A stretch of 64,000 bases of DNA from Lineolata rhizophorae (Eukaryota > Ascomycota > Dothideomycetes > Lineolatales > Lineolataceae), in the NCBI GenBank assembly GCA_010093515.1, contig MU001678.1, forward strand, positions 390,931 through 454,930, given 5' to 3'. Of this stretch, positions 33,351 through 45,987 are shown piece by piece (the first letter of the stretch is position 1; each line of letters opens with the position of its first letter). Under the pieces are notes generated by a model. That model was not told the origin of the DNA and made no database searches. It was given only the letters and a program-made list of their open reading frames with translations. The translations under genes and the position numbers were made by a program.

Positions 33351-35560
33351 CCGAGCTGTCGTGGCATCTTTGTTTGCTCTCGTTTTCATGCTGGCTAGGG
33401 TATGCATTCTTTTTTTTTTTTTTTTTTGCTCGCGAGTTTTCCCGGGCGTTTTGAGCGGGCAAAAGTATGGAGATGGATGATTGGATGATGGACAACAAAG
33501 AAGTTCAGTTGCTTTTGGAGTTTCGCAGCGGCTTTTCGAGTTAGACCTTTTTTGCCTTTTTGTTTCGCTACGTGCACGCATGACACGGGTGTTTGGCGAT
33601 GCGGCGGGCCTTTTAACTGTCTCTCAAAGCGCAGCATTCATCCGCTTACATCTACCTTTGCGTGCGTCTTGGTTCCAAACGGGGTACATTTTGGTATTGG
33701 CAAGGCCTTGGAGCTTTCTTGCGCGCAGCGGTTAGACACTTTCTTTGTTTTGATCATTTCTGGTACGTAGGCTTGTTTGCTGTCTACGGTAATGGTATCG
33801 AGGTGGTGACCTCCGCATGCGAGTTCGACCGCTTAGGTCGAAATATGGTCTCAGGGGGTTAGGACACTTGTAATAGACACGCGAGATGATGGGATAACAA
33901 TACGGAGTCGAGAGAGAGGAGGAATACCTGCGCCATACGTGTGCACCTATGGGCAGGCGGCCTAGTTCTGGTCGGCATTCTTTTCAAAATTCAAGTCTTG
34001 AAACACGGAACATATTTAATCTTTTGGGACAGCCCTTCGATTTTTGCTTGGCATATCGTGTACGAGCGCCATTTGAGACAGGACCAGCCAGAGCAGGAGA
34101 CGGAGGGAACAGGCACGTTGATTCCAAGCAAGGCGGCCTGGAACCGACCACTGTCGAACCTGATCCTCTTTGAGAACAACAACACGCCATACCAGATCCA
34201 AACCGCCCCGTCCCGCCGCCGAGGCTCTTCCCCCCTCGCCAAACGCATCTCACGCTACAGACACACCTTATCGAGCAGCATGCCACCTTCCCACCCAGCC
34301 CTCTCCATCGCCCCCCTCCATCCTTTCCACCCGTTCCCGGCATCCGGCCTCGCCCTCGCCCTCGGCTGCAGCACCCGGCCTCACGCGTGGCCGCTCGCGC
34401 ACGCAGACCCGCCCGCCACGCCGCGTCGGCGCGCCGCGGCGCATCCGAGGCGCGGGAGAGAGAGAGAGAGCGGGGAGGTGCGTTGGGCGCGCTGGGCGCG
34501 AAGCACGGCGACGAGGCCCCGCGCGGAGGGTCTGCGCGGGCCGCGGCCGCGGCGACGTGGTTGGCTCCGCGGCTCGGCCTGCGGCCTTGGTGGTGAGCGG
34601 ACTCGGCCGGGTGGCGCGCCGCGGGCGGGAGCGGGTCGACGGCGCGCTGGCTCGAGGCGGGCGCCGCGGCGCTTGCTCCCGCGGGCGGCGGCGCCTGGCT
34701 GCGCGCCGGAGGGCCGTTCCGCGGAGACGGAGCGGATCGCGTTCGTTGCTGTGGCTGCTGCGCGTCGGGGGTCCGCGCCGCCGGCGGCGTGGTCTCTGGT
34801 GCTGGCGAGGGAGCTCGGCGCTGGGCGTTCGTTGTTGGTGCTCGCGCGGGCGATGGCGATAGGAGGGCTTCTTGCTGGGGCGTTGGGTTCGACTGCCGCG
34901 CAGACGTGGGCCGTGGGGGGCAGGTGGGTGCGGGGTGGTGATGGACTGGCTGGCCGGTTGCTGGTATGCGTGGTTGGTTGGCGCTGGCTTGCTGGCTGGT
35001 GCTCGTGATGCGGGATTGGGGTGCGTACTTGGGCTAAGCTTGGCTTCGAGAAGCTGGAACGAGTTGCGCGGCGGGTTGCACTGCTTCGGTGGGGCCGCGG
35101 TATGGACGGGGGGGGGCTTGAGCGGGTGGACGGCGCGGGTGCAGTAGGGCAGTGAAGGCTGTACGTAGGCTGTGTCGATCTGAGGGCCGTTCTGAGCACG
35201 CAGGGTAATGAGTTAGTTTTAGGTCAAGAAACGAAAGTATGATTGATAGTGGAGGAGTTGTGTAGGTGGTGTAACAGCGAAGTGTAGACAGCGGTTCCCC
35301 CAGCCTTTTCTTCCTGACGAATCTCTCGCAGGGGGTCTGGCAGAATATGTGGTCAAGCAAAATCAGCTAGCGACATAAAGACAGCTGGTATAGTGGGAAA
35401 CGTCGCTGTAGAGTCGAAGGCGTTCAACCACACCACACAGCATCAACATTCAGTGTAGGGGGGTGCGATGAAATTCGATCGATTCCGGTCGGCCAGAACG
35501 AAGACAACATCCACCAGGCCGGTGAGCAACTCATCAAGTCTCCCGGACCCGAGTCCATGC

Positions 35561-35584
35561 GCAAGCAAGCAAGCAAGCAAGCAG
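35561..35584. repeat. AAGC microsatellite
   Basis: About six tandem GCAA/AAGC units in the gene-poor region. Confidence 0.8.
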
Positions 35585-37707
35585 ACAAGCCATATGCCGC
35601 GATGGGACCACCTGGCAGAACGTCCTCGCAACTGTCGAGAGCACCCTGACTGTATCCCATGCCCAGCCAAATCGCCCCCCCCTTCGCGCTCCTTCCGAGC
35701 ACAGCTCTGCCGTTCGGCGGGCTGCGCTCTGGCCGTCGGCCGCGCCGCCCGAACCAGACGCCGCCGTCCTGTCAAGAGGGAGAGGGCAGACGTCGATTCA
35801 ACGAGCAAGCCACTCGGCGTCTATTTGCCGCGAGGGGCGAAGAATCTCATGCCTGCGCTAAGGCTGCGGCGCGGTGCTCTGTGCCACGTGGTTTGGAGTC
35901 GGCCGAAAGATGTGTGATAGATCATATTCGATCAGTCTCCCGCGGTGTGGATGCATGCCAGGCGCCATGCAAGGCAGATTCCTTGTGAAGAACGCAGAGG
36001 TTAGGAAGAGCCGAGGGAAGGTGTCGTGCGTGTCGAGAGCGCGGCCATTCGAGCCCGGTGTGGGTGCATTTGTGTAGGTGTGTTCGCCTCACAACAGAGT
36101 TGGTGAACATCGGAAGGGATTGAAGAGACTCAAGGAAAGGCCGTCTTAGATGACGGCGACGCTGACGTGCCTGTACGATTTGGTTGGGTGCTTGGCTATC
36201 TGGACGGTATATGTTGGAGTGCGGAAATGGCGCTTCTCGTAGTTCATCACGGCCGCAATGTGAGCAAAGGGGACCGGACCGCGGCGATTGCCAACCTAGG
36301 GGCTGGTATACATATGACATGTTGGGAGCAATGGCTCGATATCAATTGCCACTTGACGAGTCCAACGGAAAGCAATGAGCTGGACGCCCGCATCAATTTT
36401 GCATTACGCATCTTCTCTATGCGGAAGTTTTATCCTCTAGCTCCTGGGGACCAAGCTCATGATAACAGTTGTATAACGGCGCCAACGTAGCGCCGCCGCA
36501 TTAGCCCAACTCATCTGCCTCGAAAGTGCATGGAGCTGGACATCGCGATGATGGCTAAGCTGTTGGTATCCCAAGCCGTGGACGCGGTTGATCTCAATTA
36601 CACCGCCCGCACACCCGTCGGAACGGAAGGCATCGCCTCGATCGATTCCGGCCAGAGCCAACAGCGAGGCAAGCCTGGCCGCTACAAGCGATTGGGTCTG
36701 GAGATTGGAAATACATAGGGCATCGCCGAGGTGGAGGCCGTGATCGGACACGGTGTCCGCCAAGCCAACCGAAACGGTTATCACCAACACTCCACCCTGG
36801 TCGCCGCTACATCACGCTAGAGGGTGACTAGAGGCCAGGGGGGGGACCAACGGTGCGAAATGCTCAGGGCTGTCAACAGGACTGCTCATTGGAGACATAT
36901 TCTTTTTCGGCGAATTTCCAATATCCAATTTCCTGCGGAAGTGGCGCGGCGGACCATTGGTGTTCCGGAGCTGTGAACCCCGTCTTGGCTCTAAGGAATG
37001 GCGAGGCTCTTAAGGCTGCATACACACAGAAAAGTGAATCTGCCGGGCTTTGTTGGTGTCTTGCCGGTTGGCGGGGCCGCCTCCCATCTTTTCCATGGTT
37101 TTTTTTTTGCCCTTTTTCAAATTCAGAATGGTTTGGGGACAAAAAAGTGCTTGGGGGAACATCCGGCTGTACTTTCAATCCCAGCAGAGCAATCGCCCGC
37201 GGCGCTTAGCGGACAGGCCGCCTCAGGTATAGTTTTCCCCGAGGAAAGGGAAGAGGGAGAGAGAGTGTGAGGGAGCCCGGCAACAACCACAAGCCGCCAG
37301 CCACCGCAAGGGTGCCACGGGGACCGCTTTGAAATTTAAGTTTTCCGACGCATTGGGCTTGGATGCGGCGAAGCTGTCCAAAAAAAAAAAAAAAAAATAG
37401 CCGTGGAGGGAGGTGATTGAATGGTGACAAGGTCGGGGACATGCAACATGGCTGGGCGCCACGCTTAGCCACACGCGGAAGTAGGACGGGAAGGTATCGC
37501 TGGGGACGAAAAGCGGCGGGAGAGACAAGACGAGACGAGGCGTGTACATACTACGTACTACGTACATGCACCCACTCCCGCTCACCCCGTTCACGTTCTA
37601 TTTTGCGGCGAAGGACGCGTCCGCGTTCCCCGTGGGTCTTGCTTTAGCCGGCGGCTGTTCCACGAAGCGCGGCTGTGGGGAATCGGAACTGGGGAACGCG
37701 GAGCCCT

Positions 37708-37734
37708 GGGGGGAGGGGGGAGGGGGGAGGGGGA
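37708..37734. repeat. G-run block, G-quadruplex-prone
   Basis: Successive runs of five to six G separated by single A residues, matching the general G-quadruplex pattern. Confidence 0.75.
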
Positions 37735-38154
37735 AGTGGGAAGCATTCTAAAGCGTCGAGCTTGGACGCGTTTGGGTGCGCGGGCGCTTAGATTACGTCT
37801 CGACTCGAGTGACGGCCACACGCCTCTTCCCTCTGGACGGTGGAGGGCAGCGAGTCAAGCTTGCGCGGTTGATCTAAGAATAAAGAAGGAAAGAAGGAGA
37901 GTATGCGATTTGTAACGCACAGAACGCGTGTGCTGGAATTTGCTTTTCTGCAGAGGGCACTTTTGTTAGGGCAACCGAGCTTTGAGATGGTGGACTGCTT
38001 TGCGCTTAGGGCTCGCATCCGGTTGGATGGAAAGTACATGCGGGTACCTCGCTTGCGTTTCACCAGCGAAGCCCCGCGCTGCCCCGCCCGCTGCCGCGCC
38101 GCAACCTTGTTCATGTACTTCCAGGTACCTCTAGGCACCAAGGCTCGACACGCG

Positions 38155-38181
38155 CAGGCTGGCAGGCTGGCAGGCTGGCAG
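38155..38181. repeat. CAGGCTGG octamer tandem repeat
   Basis: Just over three perfect 8-bp units in intergenic DNA. Confidence 0.85.
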
Positions 38182-40890
38182 ACTCCTCCAATGTTGCCCG
38201 GCGACTAGCGTTGGCGCTGTTGGATCCCGTTGAGAACCTCAGACCGGCACCTCAACCAACAACGCCTTCCAAGCCTCTCGCAGGTCTCGGCCAATAAATA
38301 CCTCGTGCCCCGTTGGCTTGGCCGCCGACTCGTCGAGGAAGCAACTCGCTCTGTAGGAAGGGCCCTTTTGGACCAAGCTCGCACCACGTCAGGCTTCCCA
38401 AGAAATCGCGCCCCCGGTAGATGTGTGTATGTAGGTAAGTCCCTCCTTGGGGCGAGTCCACGATGCCAAAGGTGGGCAGCCAGGCTGCAGCCCCCGCGCA
38501 TGGATGCGCATCCTTCCGCGGCACGCAGCCACCTAACAGAGCAAAGGGGAGGGGGCGCGACGTACCGGGACCGTAGTAGCGCATGCCGCGCGCAGTCGGC
38601 GGCTACCGAGGAAGTATTGGCGGCGGCGGCGGCGGCGGCGGAAGTAAAAGAAAGAAAAAAAGGAAAAGGAAAGAAAACAAAGAAGACGAAGGATTGCTCG
38701 CACCCCCCCTCGTCGTGTGGTCCGGAAGGCGCCACGTCGTGAGAAGAGGGAAAATGCACCGAAAGCGGGAAAAGTCACAAATCCTTCCCGCCGCCCGCCC
38801 GCCCGCCCGCACAACTCGGCCCTCAGGCGCGACGAGAACAAAGGGTATACATTAAATAGTGTTTCGAAACGCGAGACCCGTTCCCCTTGGCCTGCGCCCG
38901 CCGTGCGGGCGCCCGCCGCGCACACCCGCACGCCGCCGGGTGCGAGTGATCAGTGGAATACATACATACGTAGTAGGTGCCGGAAGAGGGGGGTAGGGGA
39001 GGGGAGAAGATCTTCCCGCGCCCGGTGGCTGTTTGTGGGTGACAAAGGCCCGCAACCCCCCGGCCGTCCTGCCCGCCCAAGCCAGCCCGCCCGCCCGGCC
39101 CAGCCCGTCTGGCTCCGACTGGGACTCTCTTCACGTAGAAAAAAGATGGCCCTTTCGGGCCACACGAATGTCGTCCCGGTCGCCCTACGTGATTCCTTTC
39201 CTTGGCCCAACCCGGCGACCGGGGGGACCCCGGCCGGAGGCATGTGGCGGCGATTGCGCCTTTGCGAAATAACGGGCCCAATCGAGCCAATCCGGCCAAC
39301 CGAAGGGGGCAGAAGGCTACGGTTACTGCAGGTGCCATGGGCTCACTTTGCTCCTACAAGGTCCCTAGGTTCTGCGCAACGGTGTGACTGCGTGCATGGC
39401 GGGTGCATTAGCCCCGCAGGCTGCAATCTTGTTGTTATGTCCTCGGGAAGAGAGAGCGTCGTGAAGATTTCATAGGGGCGTGGTAGGTGAAATGTGCGCC
39501 TCCCAAGACACATTTCCTTCTTTGTTCCTTTTTTTTTTGTCTTAGTTTCCTGGAGCGGTCTGGTCGGGGCTGGCGTGCGGTATAGCTGCGCAATTACTCC
39601 GTACTGTAGGGACTGTTCCGATTGTTTGCTGTCCCTGCTCTGTCTTTATCCTTCACTCTCTCCTGGGCCCCGCAGAAGGCTAGGACACTAGTCTGGCGGG
39701 GGAGCACGGGGAGGTGCGAAAGCGCGATCCATCGGTTCCCCCCTTGCAAAGCTGAACGGGGTCAGATTGCTCGCCAAAGATGCCGCATGCGGCAGGGCGC
39801 CGCCCGCTCTGTCGCCCGCCGGACGGGCCCGACTGAGCCGATCAAAGCCAGCGGGCTGGGCCCGGCAGAGACGTGACTCGGCCGCCGTTGCTGGGTGGCT
39901 TTGGGCCGCCCCGCCGCCGTGGTTCGGCGCTGGCGAAGGTTTGGTCCTCCCGCCGGACGGCTGCTCCCTTGCTCCCTCTACCGGGGCCCAATCGCTTCCA
40001 ATCTCTTCCTCTCCCGCATCACTCACGTATCGTCGTCGACGGCACGGATTGGGACGAGGCGGGATTGGCGGGATTAAGTCGATATTCCCCCGCGGCTCGT
40101 TCATACATACAGTATGTAGCACGCCGGAAGGTCCCGCCGTGGGGAGGAACCGTCAGTATGTACACGGTGACAGGGGGCTACGATGATCCGATTTTGCATG
40201 TGCTCCACGCACACACTCTCTCAACAACAGGCAAACGCAGGTAGCTCCAAAACGTACACGGGCGTATGTAGATCCAAGGCCCCAAACGACTCCGCGCACT
40301 GGGGTAGGGGCCTAGCGGACGAACCACTTGGAGACTGGGAGGCTCAGAGAACCGCGACCGAGAGCGGTGGCCACTTGGAGGCCGGGGCGAACGGGGGGTC
40401 GGGCGCTCGCTTGGTACCCTGCACGGCAGTTGCTTAGCTGGGCCACGGCGCTTACGGGGGCCCGTCACGGGCTGTGATTGGCCGTCGCGCGGGGCCGCAG
40501 GCTGGGACGGAGCACGCACACCCGCGGGTCCAACCGCTTCTCGTGCGTCTCCGCGTCGGTGTCTGGCTCTGGCACTGGCCCGGCCTCTGGCTGTGGCCGT
40601 CTGGGCGCCCGCTGGTTCTACCGGTTTGGCCCCCATCGCTAGTCGGAGAGACGTCGTCGCCGCCATTGTCGTCGTCGTCGTCTTCGTCGTCTTGGCCTGG
40701 CTCTCAACATACCTGGCGGAGGATGAATACGGGGGGCCTTTTTCCCGGCGCCCAGAGTGATGAGGACTTTCTGCCTGTACTAGCAGTGTCGGGTCGGGCT
40801 GCCCCGGGCGAGTAGCAAAACAAGTTGCGACTCCAATTGACTTGTGGCCCGCGAACCCGTGCGGGCGGAACCGGCAAGCCTCAGTTGCAG

Positions 40891-40909
40891 GCAAGAAAGC
40901 AAGCAAGCA
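40891..40909. repeat. AAGC microsatellite
   Basis: A short, slightly imperfect AAGC run, the third in the window. Confidence 0.7.
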
Positions 40910-42455
40910 GCTCGCGCTTCTCGAGGCGTTTCCCTACAGGTACGATGCGCCGTGGGCCGCGTGCTTCTGGGAAGCCGCACGCCGCCCGCCGCCGCAGGTG
41001 TCTTGGCGCCTGCTCCTGATGCGCCTCTAGACCTCTGTCCGGCGTGCTGAGAGCGCGCCAGAAGGCACAATGTAGGGCCGTGTGCACGCCGTGCTGACTG
41101 ACTGACTTGACTTGGTCACTGGCCGACCGTGTAAAAACAGCAGCGGCCCACTAAGAGCTGCCGCCGGCGCTACTTTTTTGGATTCCTTTTCTCGTGCTTC
41201 CGCGCTGCGCTTGCCCGTCCTTTCTCCGGCGGCTTTTGCTCGAGCTCTGTGTTCTTTTTTTATCGCGGCGTTTCCCTTTGAGCAAAGCTATTCGAGGTCC
41301 CGTAGCCGCGCTGCGCTTTTGTTCTTTTTTGGCCCTCGACCAGCCTCCGTCACGCTTTTCTTTGGCCGCCCAGCCGCCAGCCAGGGCGGCTCACGCTCGC
41401 CCGCTCGCCCAAGGTCGACCACCGCGCGCGCAACGCGCTGGCGCTGCTGACCCGCCGCCGCCGATTTCTCCATCTCTCTATCCCGCATCCCGGGCGCGCT
41501 CTTGCGCACCGCCGCGCGTTGGCTAGAATATCAAAAGCCGCCGTCGCCAAACGTTGGTCTCGGTCTTCTTCCTCTTCCCTTTTTTTTTTTGCCCGCTCGC
41601 CGCCTGCGCTGCGCTGTCTGCGCTTCCCACCGTGCGCGCCCCACGACAAGAGACGCCGGAGCCCAGCACCTGTGCACGCCGCAGCTAAACCCCCCGGCCG
41701 CCTGCCGCCCCGGCGAACCAAACCCCTCCCCCCCGGCGCGCGCCTTCGCAACCCCCCTCCACCCTTGCCTGGACGCAGGCTTCCTTAGGCCGTCCGTGCT
41801 CTCTCCCTTCCTTCTCACCCCCCCTCCTCCGAGGGGTCTCGCCGCGCGCTCCCCCCTCGCTCCTTAGGGTCCCTTTCGCAGCGCAGCGCAGCCGCGGCCA
41901 ACTGCACGGCCCTATCAAACTCCCCTCCCCTCGAATCATCGTCGCCGAACACGCCTCGCCGCGTCCCGGGCCCCATCCTGCCCTGTACAACTTACCCCCC
42001 TCCATCCCATCTCGCACCCAGAAAGCTCGACCGCCGCAACGCCTTTTTGTCCCGATATCCTTACTTCTCGCCCGCTACTCGCTCGGCTCAACCGCGCCTA
42101 GTTACCCAGCTTGCTCGCCGCCGCGCCTGTGCCTCGCCGTCTCTCCCTCCCTCTCGCTCCTCTCCCTCCAGTGGAAAGGGCTGGGCCGGGGGCAAGGACA
42201 ACCACGGCCTACGTACGGGTTTTGCCCACCGCTCCTTCGCCGGGCGTTTGAGGAGCCGCCTGCCCCGTCGCCGTCGTCGCCGCCTCCGCCGCCTAATAAC
42301 CCAGATCGCCCCGTCGAACGCGCCGGAGGGACGGACGGACGGTCGGTCCACCGGGGGCACCGCAAGCTCGCCCAGGCCACAAACCCCCCTTCCTCGCGCC
42401 CTCAGCCCGTCGAGACCAAACAGCCCCCCGAGCCCGCCAGGAAGCGAGAGCGAGA

Positions 42456-42473
42456 GCGCGCGCGCGCGCGCGC
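42456..42473. repeat. Alternating GC tract in the 5' leader
   Basis: Lies about 57 bp before the ATG at 42530, so probably within the promoter or transcribed leader of that gene. Confidence 0.8.
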
Positions 42474-42529
42474 CTGCTGTCTGTGTGTCGCGCTGGGTGC
42501 GGTGTGTGTCCGCCCTATAACCGACTACC

Positions 42530-45500
42530 ATGGCCGCGACGTCGACGATGCAGCTCAGCCCCAACCTCAAGTCGGCTTTCAGCCCGTACACGGACTCGCC
42601 TAGCTCGGCGTCGTCGTACGGACCCGCCGCCACTTTCCCGCCGTCTAACAGGTGAGATAGAAAATTTTATTTTGTTTTATTTTATCTTTATTTTTTTGGT
42701 TTTGTGGGAGAGAGAGCTTCTTTGGAGAGTGGAACAAATGAGAAGGAGCATAGCCCCAATTTCCTCCTCCTCGCCGCGCACCCTTTTCTAGCTTCGCCTG
42801 TCCTCTTTTCTTTTCGTCTTGCGTAGGGCGGCGCTTTGGGTAGTTGCAGCGCCCAACAACTACCTACGCTCATATGTTATGTTGGCATACGTCCGTTTGC
42901 CCCGCATGGCGCAAGACTCGACAACCAGAAGCGTTATTGCGGCGCGGACGAGGCAAACTGGAACAAAGAGCAAACACGCGCGCGCGCGCGCGTGTAGCCA
43001 TTTGGATTATTTTCGCGCCGCTTGTGTTCCCTGTTTGGACCGTTCGCGACTTCGTTCGCCGGGCGCGGGCTGTGTCACCGAATCCATACTTTATTAGCTC
43101 GAACCCGCATCGCTAGAGGAACCATTCTATTCTGACAACATGCAAAATCAAATTGAACGATCAAGGTCGTCCGGCAACCAGCATAACTCTTCTCACTCCG
43201 ACTCTCTGGCCCCGCCGCCGTCGCCCTACCCGGCTACCGTCGACCCCTCCCCGGTCGACTCGAACGGCACGACAACGACCGAGATCGAAGACGAGCCGAC
43301 GGACGATGCCGAAGAGGTGCAATCGCAACTGAGTAGCAACCGTAATAGTAATAGCCACAGGTCGTTCTCATCGACCGGCGCCGACTCCATGGAGAGTCCG
43401 CAGAGCCCGGAAGCGGTACGTTTCCTGCCGATCATCATGACAGCTCCGTCCCTATTCCGCGACCGAAATGTACTAGGGCAATAGGAGGAGACGAGCTTTG
43501 ATGAGAAGGAAGAATGAGGAAATCAAAAAGAGGAGAAAAGGGGCACTGTGTGAAACTATTTGAAGGTCTAGCGCTGACGAAATTAATTGCACGCCGTGCA
43601 GCTCACGAAACTCGACACGACCGCCCCGTCACGAGCCGATCCCGACCCGGACGCGCCGCAGTCTGTCATCCATGCGCCTACGGACTATAAGCAGTTTGTT
43701 AGTTGACCACCCTTGGGAGCGTCCGGGATGATGTCGTGCAGGATGCGTCGGCGTGGGCGGCCTCCGTTAACAGATTGCCATTCTATGTATAGCGTCAGGG
43801 CGCCAAGAGGTCGTCGCCCAACCGCACCCGCTCTCGAGCGGGGCCCGACTCACCCGGAGACCGGTCCGACCATACAGTGGTCTCTCCTAGTACCCCGGAA
43901 CCCAACGTCCATCCCGATTCCGTGGTACGTAACCGATTGGCGAGCGTCGCGAATCTCTCGCGCCTCGTGTTCCCGTGTTTCGGTAGTAGTGGGGACGTTT
44001 CTTTCCGCTGACGCCGTGGCTCGTGAACAGAAACACACATCGCCGATCGATACAGCATTACCGCCTATCAAAACTACGGATAAGGCGACGCCGCGAGCGC
44101 ACACCCGCCAGGAGGCCGAGGAAGAGCGTAGGCGGCGTTTGTCACGGCGAAGCAACAGTCTCGAAGGTTGGTTTATTAAAACTGCATCATAGCTTCTCCA
44201 GATTGCTACTCCAGCATTTTGCGCGTGGTGAGCTTACATTTCAATCCGCAGACATTGCTGAGGCGCCGGATGGCGAGAGAGGAACCGAGGATGAGGAGTC
44301 AACTACTCAGAAAAGCGGATCCAACGACAGTCCCTCCACGAATGATGGCCAGTCTGCCGATCGCCCGGGAAGCCGGGCGGCCACCATGGGGCACGCTGCC
44401 GAGCAGCTAAAAGAAGTCGACCTAGAGATTAGGGAGTTGAAGACGGCTCTAAGTGAATGCTGGACCCTCTGCAACACGCTAGCCAAGCTGAGCCAGAACC
44501 ATCGGGAGCGCATGTTCAATTACGCGGGAAAAGGCGAGGTGCAGGAGCAGGCATGGCGCAGCTGCTGGCGGCTATGTCAGAAGCTGTACGAGAGCAGGGA
44601 GGAGGACCACGCGAGCCAGGTGCGGCCAACTCTGGAGCTCTGCCGGGACTTCTGCCAGGCGCTGTTCGAGGTGCGCCAGCGAGGCGACCCAGTCAACGAT
44701 TCGGTTCTCCGCGTGAGCTTCGAGCTCAACAACCACCTGTACAATACGCAGGACCGCAATCTTCCGGTACCCTTCCGCGAGAGGACGTTGGATTTTTATC
44801 TCACGCTCTGCCACCGGTTGATGAAGCAACGTACCATTCTTCCCGCTGAGACCGACGCCCTTCTACGGTCCTGTTGGTCGCTTGCCGAGATGCTTTTCAG
44901 CCTGCGTCAGAACACCCGCGACTCCAAGCCTCCGGACGAGGAACTGCTCGGTTCGGCCGTTCAAGCTTGCTGGGAACTCTGCGACCTCTTCCGTGAAGGT
45001 TGGAACCAGGTTCGTCCGGACCGGGGCACTCCGCGCCCGAACCAGGCTTCATTTCCTAGGGAGTACCATCAGTACGGCTATACGACTTACGGGCAGCCAC
45101 AGCATGGCGTCACGAGCACGCCGTCGGTACGGTCCGAGCAATCGCGCTCGCACCATTCGCGCTCGACCGCGTCGATCGACGAGAGCAGCTACCACAGCGT
45201 GCGGTCGCAGGCCGGCGGCCAGACCAGCGGCGCACCCTCGCGGGCGGGAACTACTAACAACAGCCCGCAAGGTCCGGCGCGGGGTGGCGGGGACGTCACG
45301 GGCAACACGCTCCTTCCGGAGACTCCGACTACCATCTTCGACGACCACCAGGATCTCTCGCCGGACGAGGCGCCGGTGCCTAACATTTTGGTGTTAGGGC
45401 CGGAGAACGCAACGACGCGGACGCACAACCGGTGGAGCTCCGCGGCTTCGACCCTGTCGGCGTACACGGACTCGGCGTCGGGTTCCTCGTCGATGCTCAA

Positions 45501-45987
45501 CGGGCTCGGCGGGCCGATGTCGGCGGCCGTGACGAATGCCAACGAAGGCATGAGGCCGACGAGTGCTGCGTCGTCGACAGCGACCGGCTCGACCGTGTCG
45601 GGCCCGTCGGCCGTCGGGTCGGACCCGCACCTGGAGCGGCTCAAGGCGCTAATCCTGCGCGCGGCCATGAACACGGGCTTCCGGAGCGGGTCCGGGCTCA
45701 GCCTGCCGGCCTTCGTTCGCTCGCTGCCAGCGACGGCCTTCGGCGCGACGCAGTGGCAGGTGCGCCTGCTGGACGCGTACCGGCGGCTCGTGGTGACGGA
45801 CCCGACGCTCCGGGGCCCCGACGTGGCCAAGCGCCGCTACACGGCCGCCGAGGTGGGCCGCGCCGTCCAGTGGATGGAGCGCTCCGAGCAGTTCGGCTGG
45901 TTCCGCGACCTGTACCGCTTCGTGTTCGGCTTCTACCCGGAGGAGGCGGCCGCGGGCGCGGGGCCCGCCGCCGGCTTTCAGGTGTGA
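42530..45987 (+). CDS. Uncharacterised fungal protein with read-through-type stop
   Basis: Six exons: 42530-42651, 43166-43415, 43602-43697, 43793-43924, 44031-44166 and 44252-45987 (823 residues). Intron 1 is 514 bp, with a CTGAC branch site at 43131 and the first AG after it as acceptor; the other introns are 85-186 bp. ACCATGG is a good start context. The N-terminal ~240 residues are Ser/Pro-rich and disordered-looking. The centre (from EQLKEVDLEIRELKTALSEC) is an all-helical domain with repeated Trp/Cys-containing helices (SCWRLCQKLYES, LCRDFCQALFEV, SCWSLAEMLFSL, ACWELCDLFREG). A Ser/Thr-rich linker follows. The C-terminal module contains LERLKALILRAAMNTGFR and RAVQWMERSEQFGWFRDLYR. I think this is the ascomycete family listed as DUF7624, from memory and unverified. 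The function is unknown. The stop is TGA with CTA next, and the frame stays open for 101 codons. Confidence 0.85.
42975..42994. repeat. CG palindrome inside intron 1
   Basis: A perfect self-complementary tract, CAC(GC)nGTG, in the 514-bp first intron of the 42530 gene. Confidence 0.85.

Larger units (their letters stand above)
33351..42529. other. 9.2-kb gene-poor region
   Basis: I find no frame with convincing protein character on either strand. The contents are AT-richer DNA at about 33400-34200 and 36050-37450, GC-rich low-complexity DNA elsewhere, AAGC microsatellites (35561-35584, 40891-40909), a CAGGCTGG repeat (38155-38181), a purine/G-run block (37708-37734), five TACGTA copies outside the 5' leader, and a pyrimidine-rich stretch at about 41200-42200 typical of a fungal 5' leader for the 42530 gene. 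Heavily spliced small genes could still be hidden here. Confidence 0.5.

Noticed and set aside
29274-33581. 1435-codon open frame antisense to the histidine kinase
   Set aside because: It mirrors the GC-rich codons of the kinase, gives an Arg/Ala/Leu/Val-biased product with no motifs, and the kinase motifs on the plus strand are unequivocal.
33941-35008. 355-codon plus-strand frame in the gene-poor region
   Set aside because: Composition changes abruptly inside it and the second half is Arg/Gly-rich from GC-repetitive DNA; no motif or splice-supported extension was found.
36050-36850. AT-richer block suspected to be a decayed mobile element
   Set aside because: No terminal repeats, target-site duplication or transposase-like coding character could be recognised on either strand.
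42047-42520. 157-codon frame ending 10 nt before the 42530 start
   Set aside because: It could be an upstream ORF, but its length and Ser/Pro/Arg bias come from pyrimidine-rich leader DNA; no evidence of translation.
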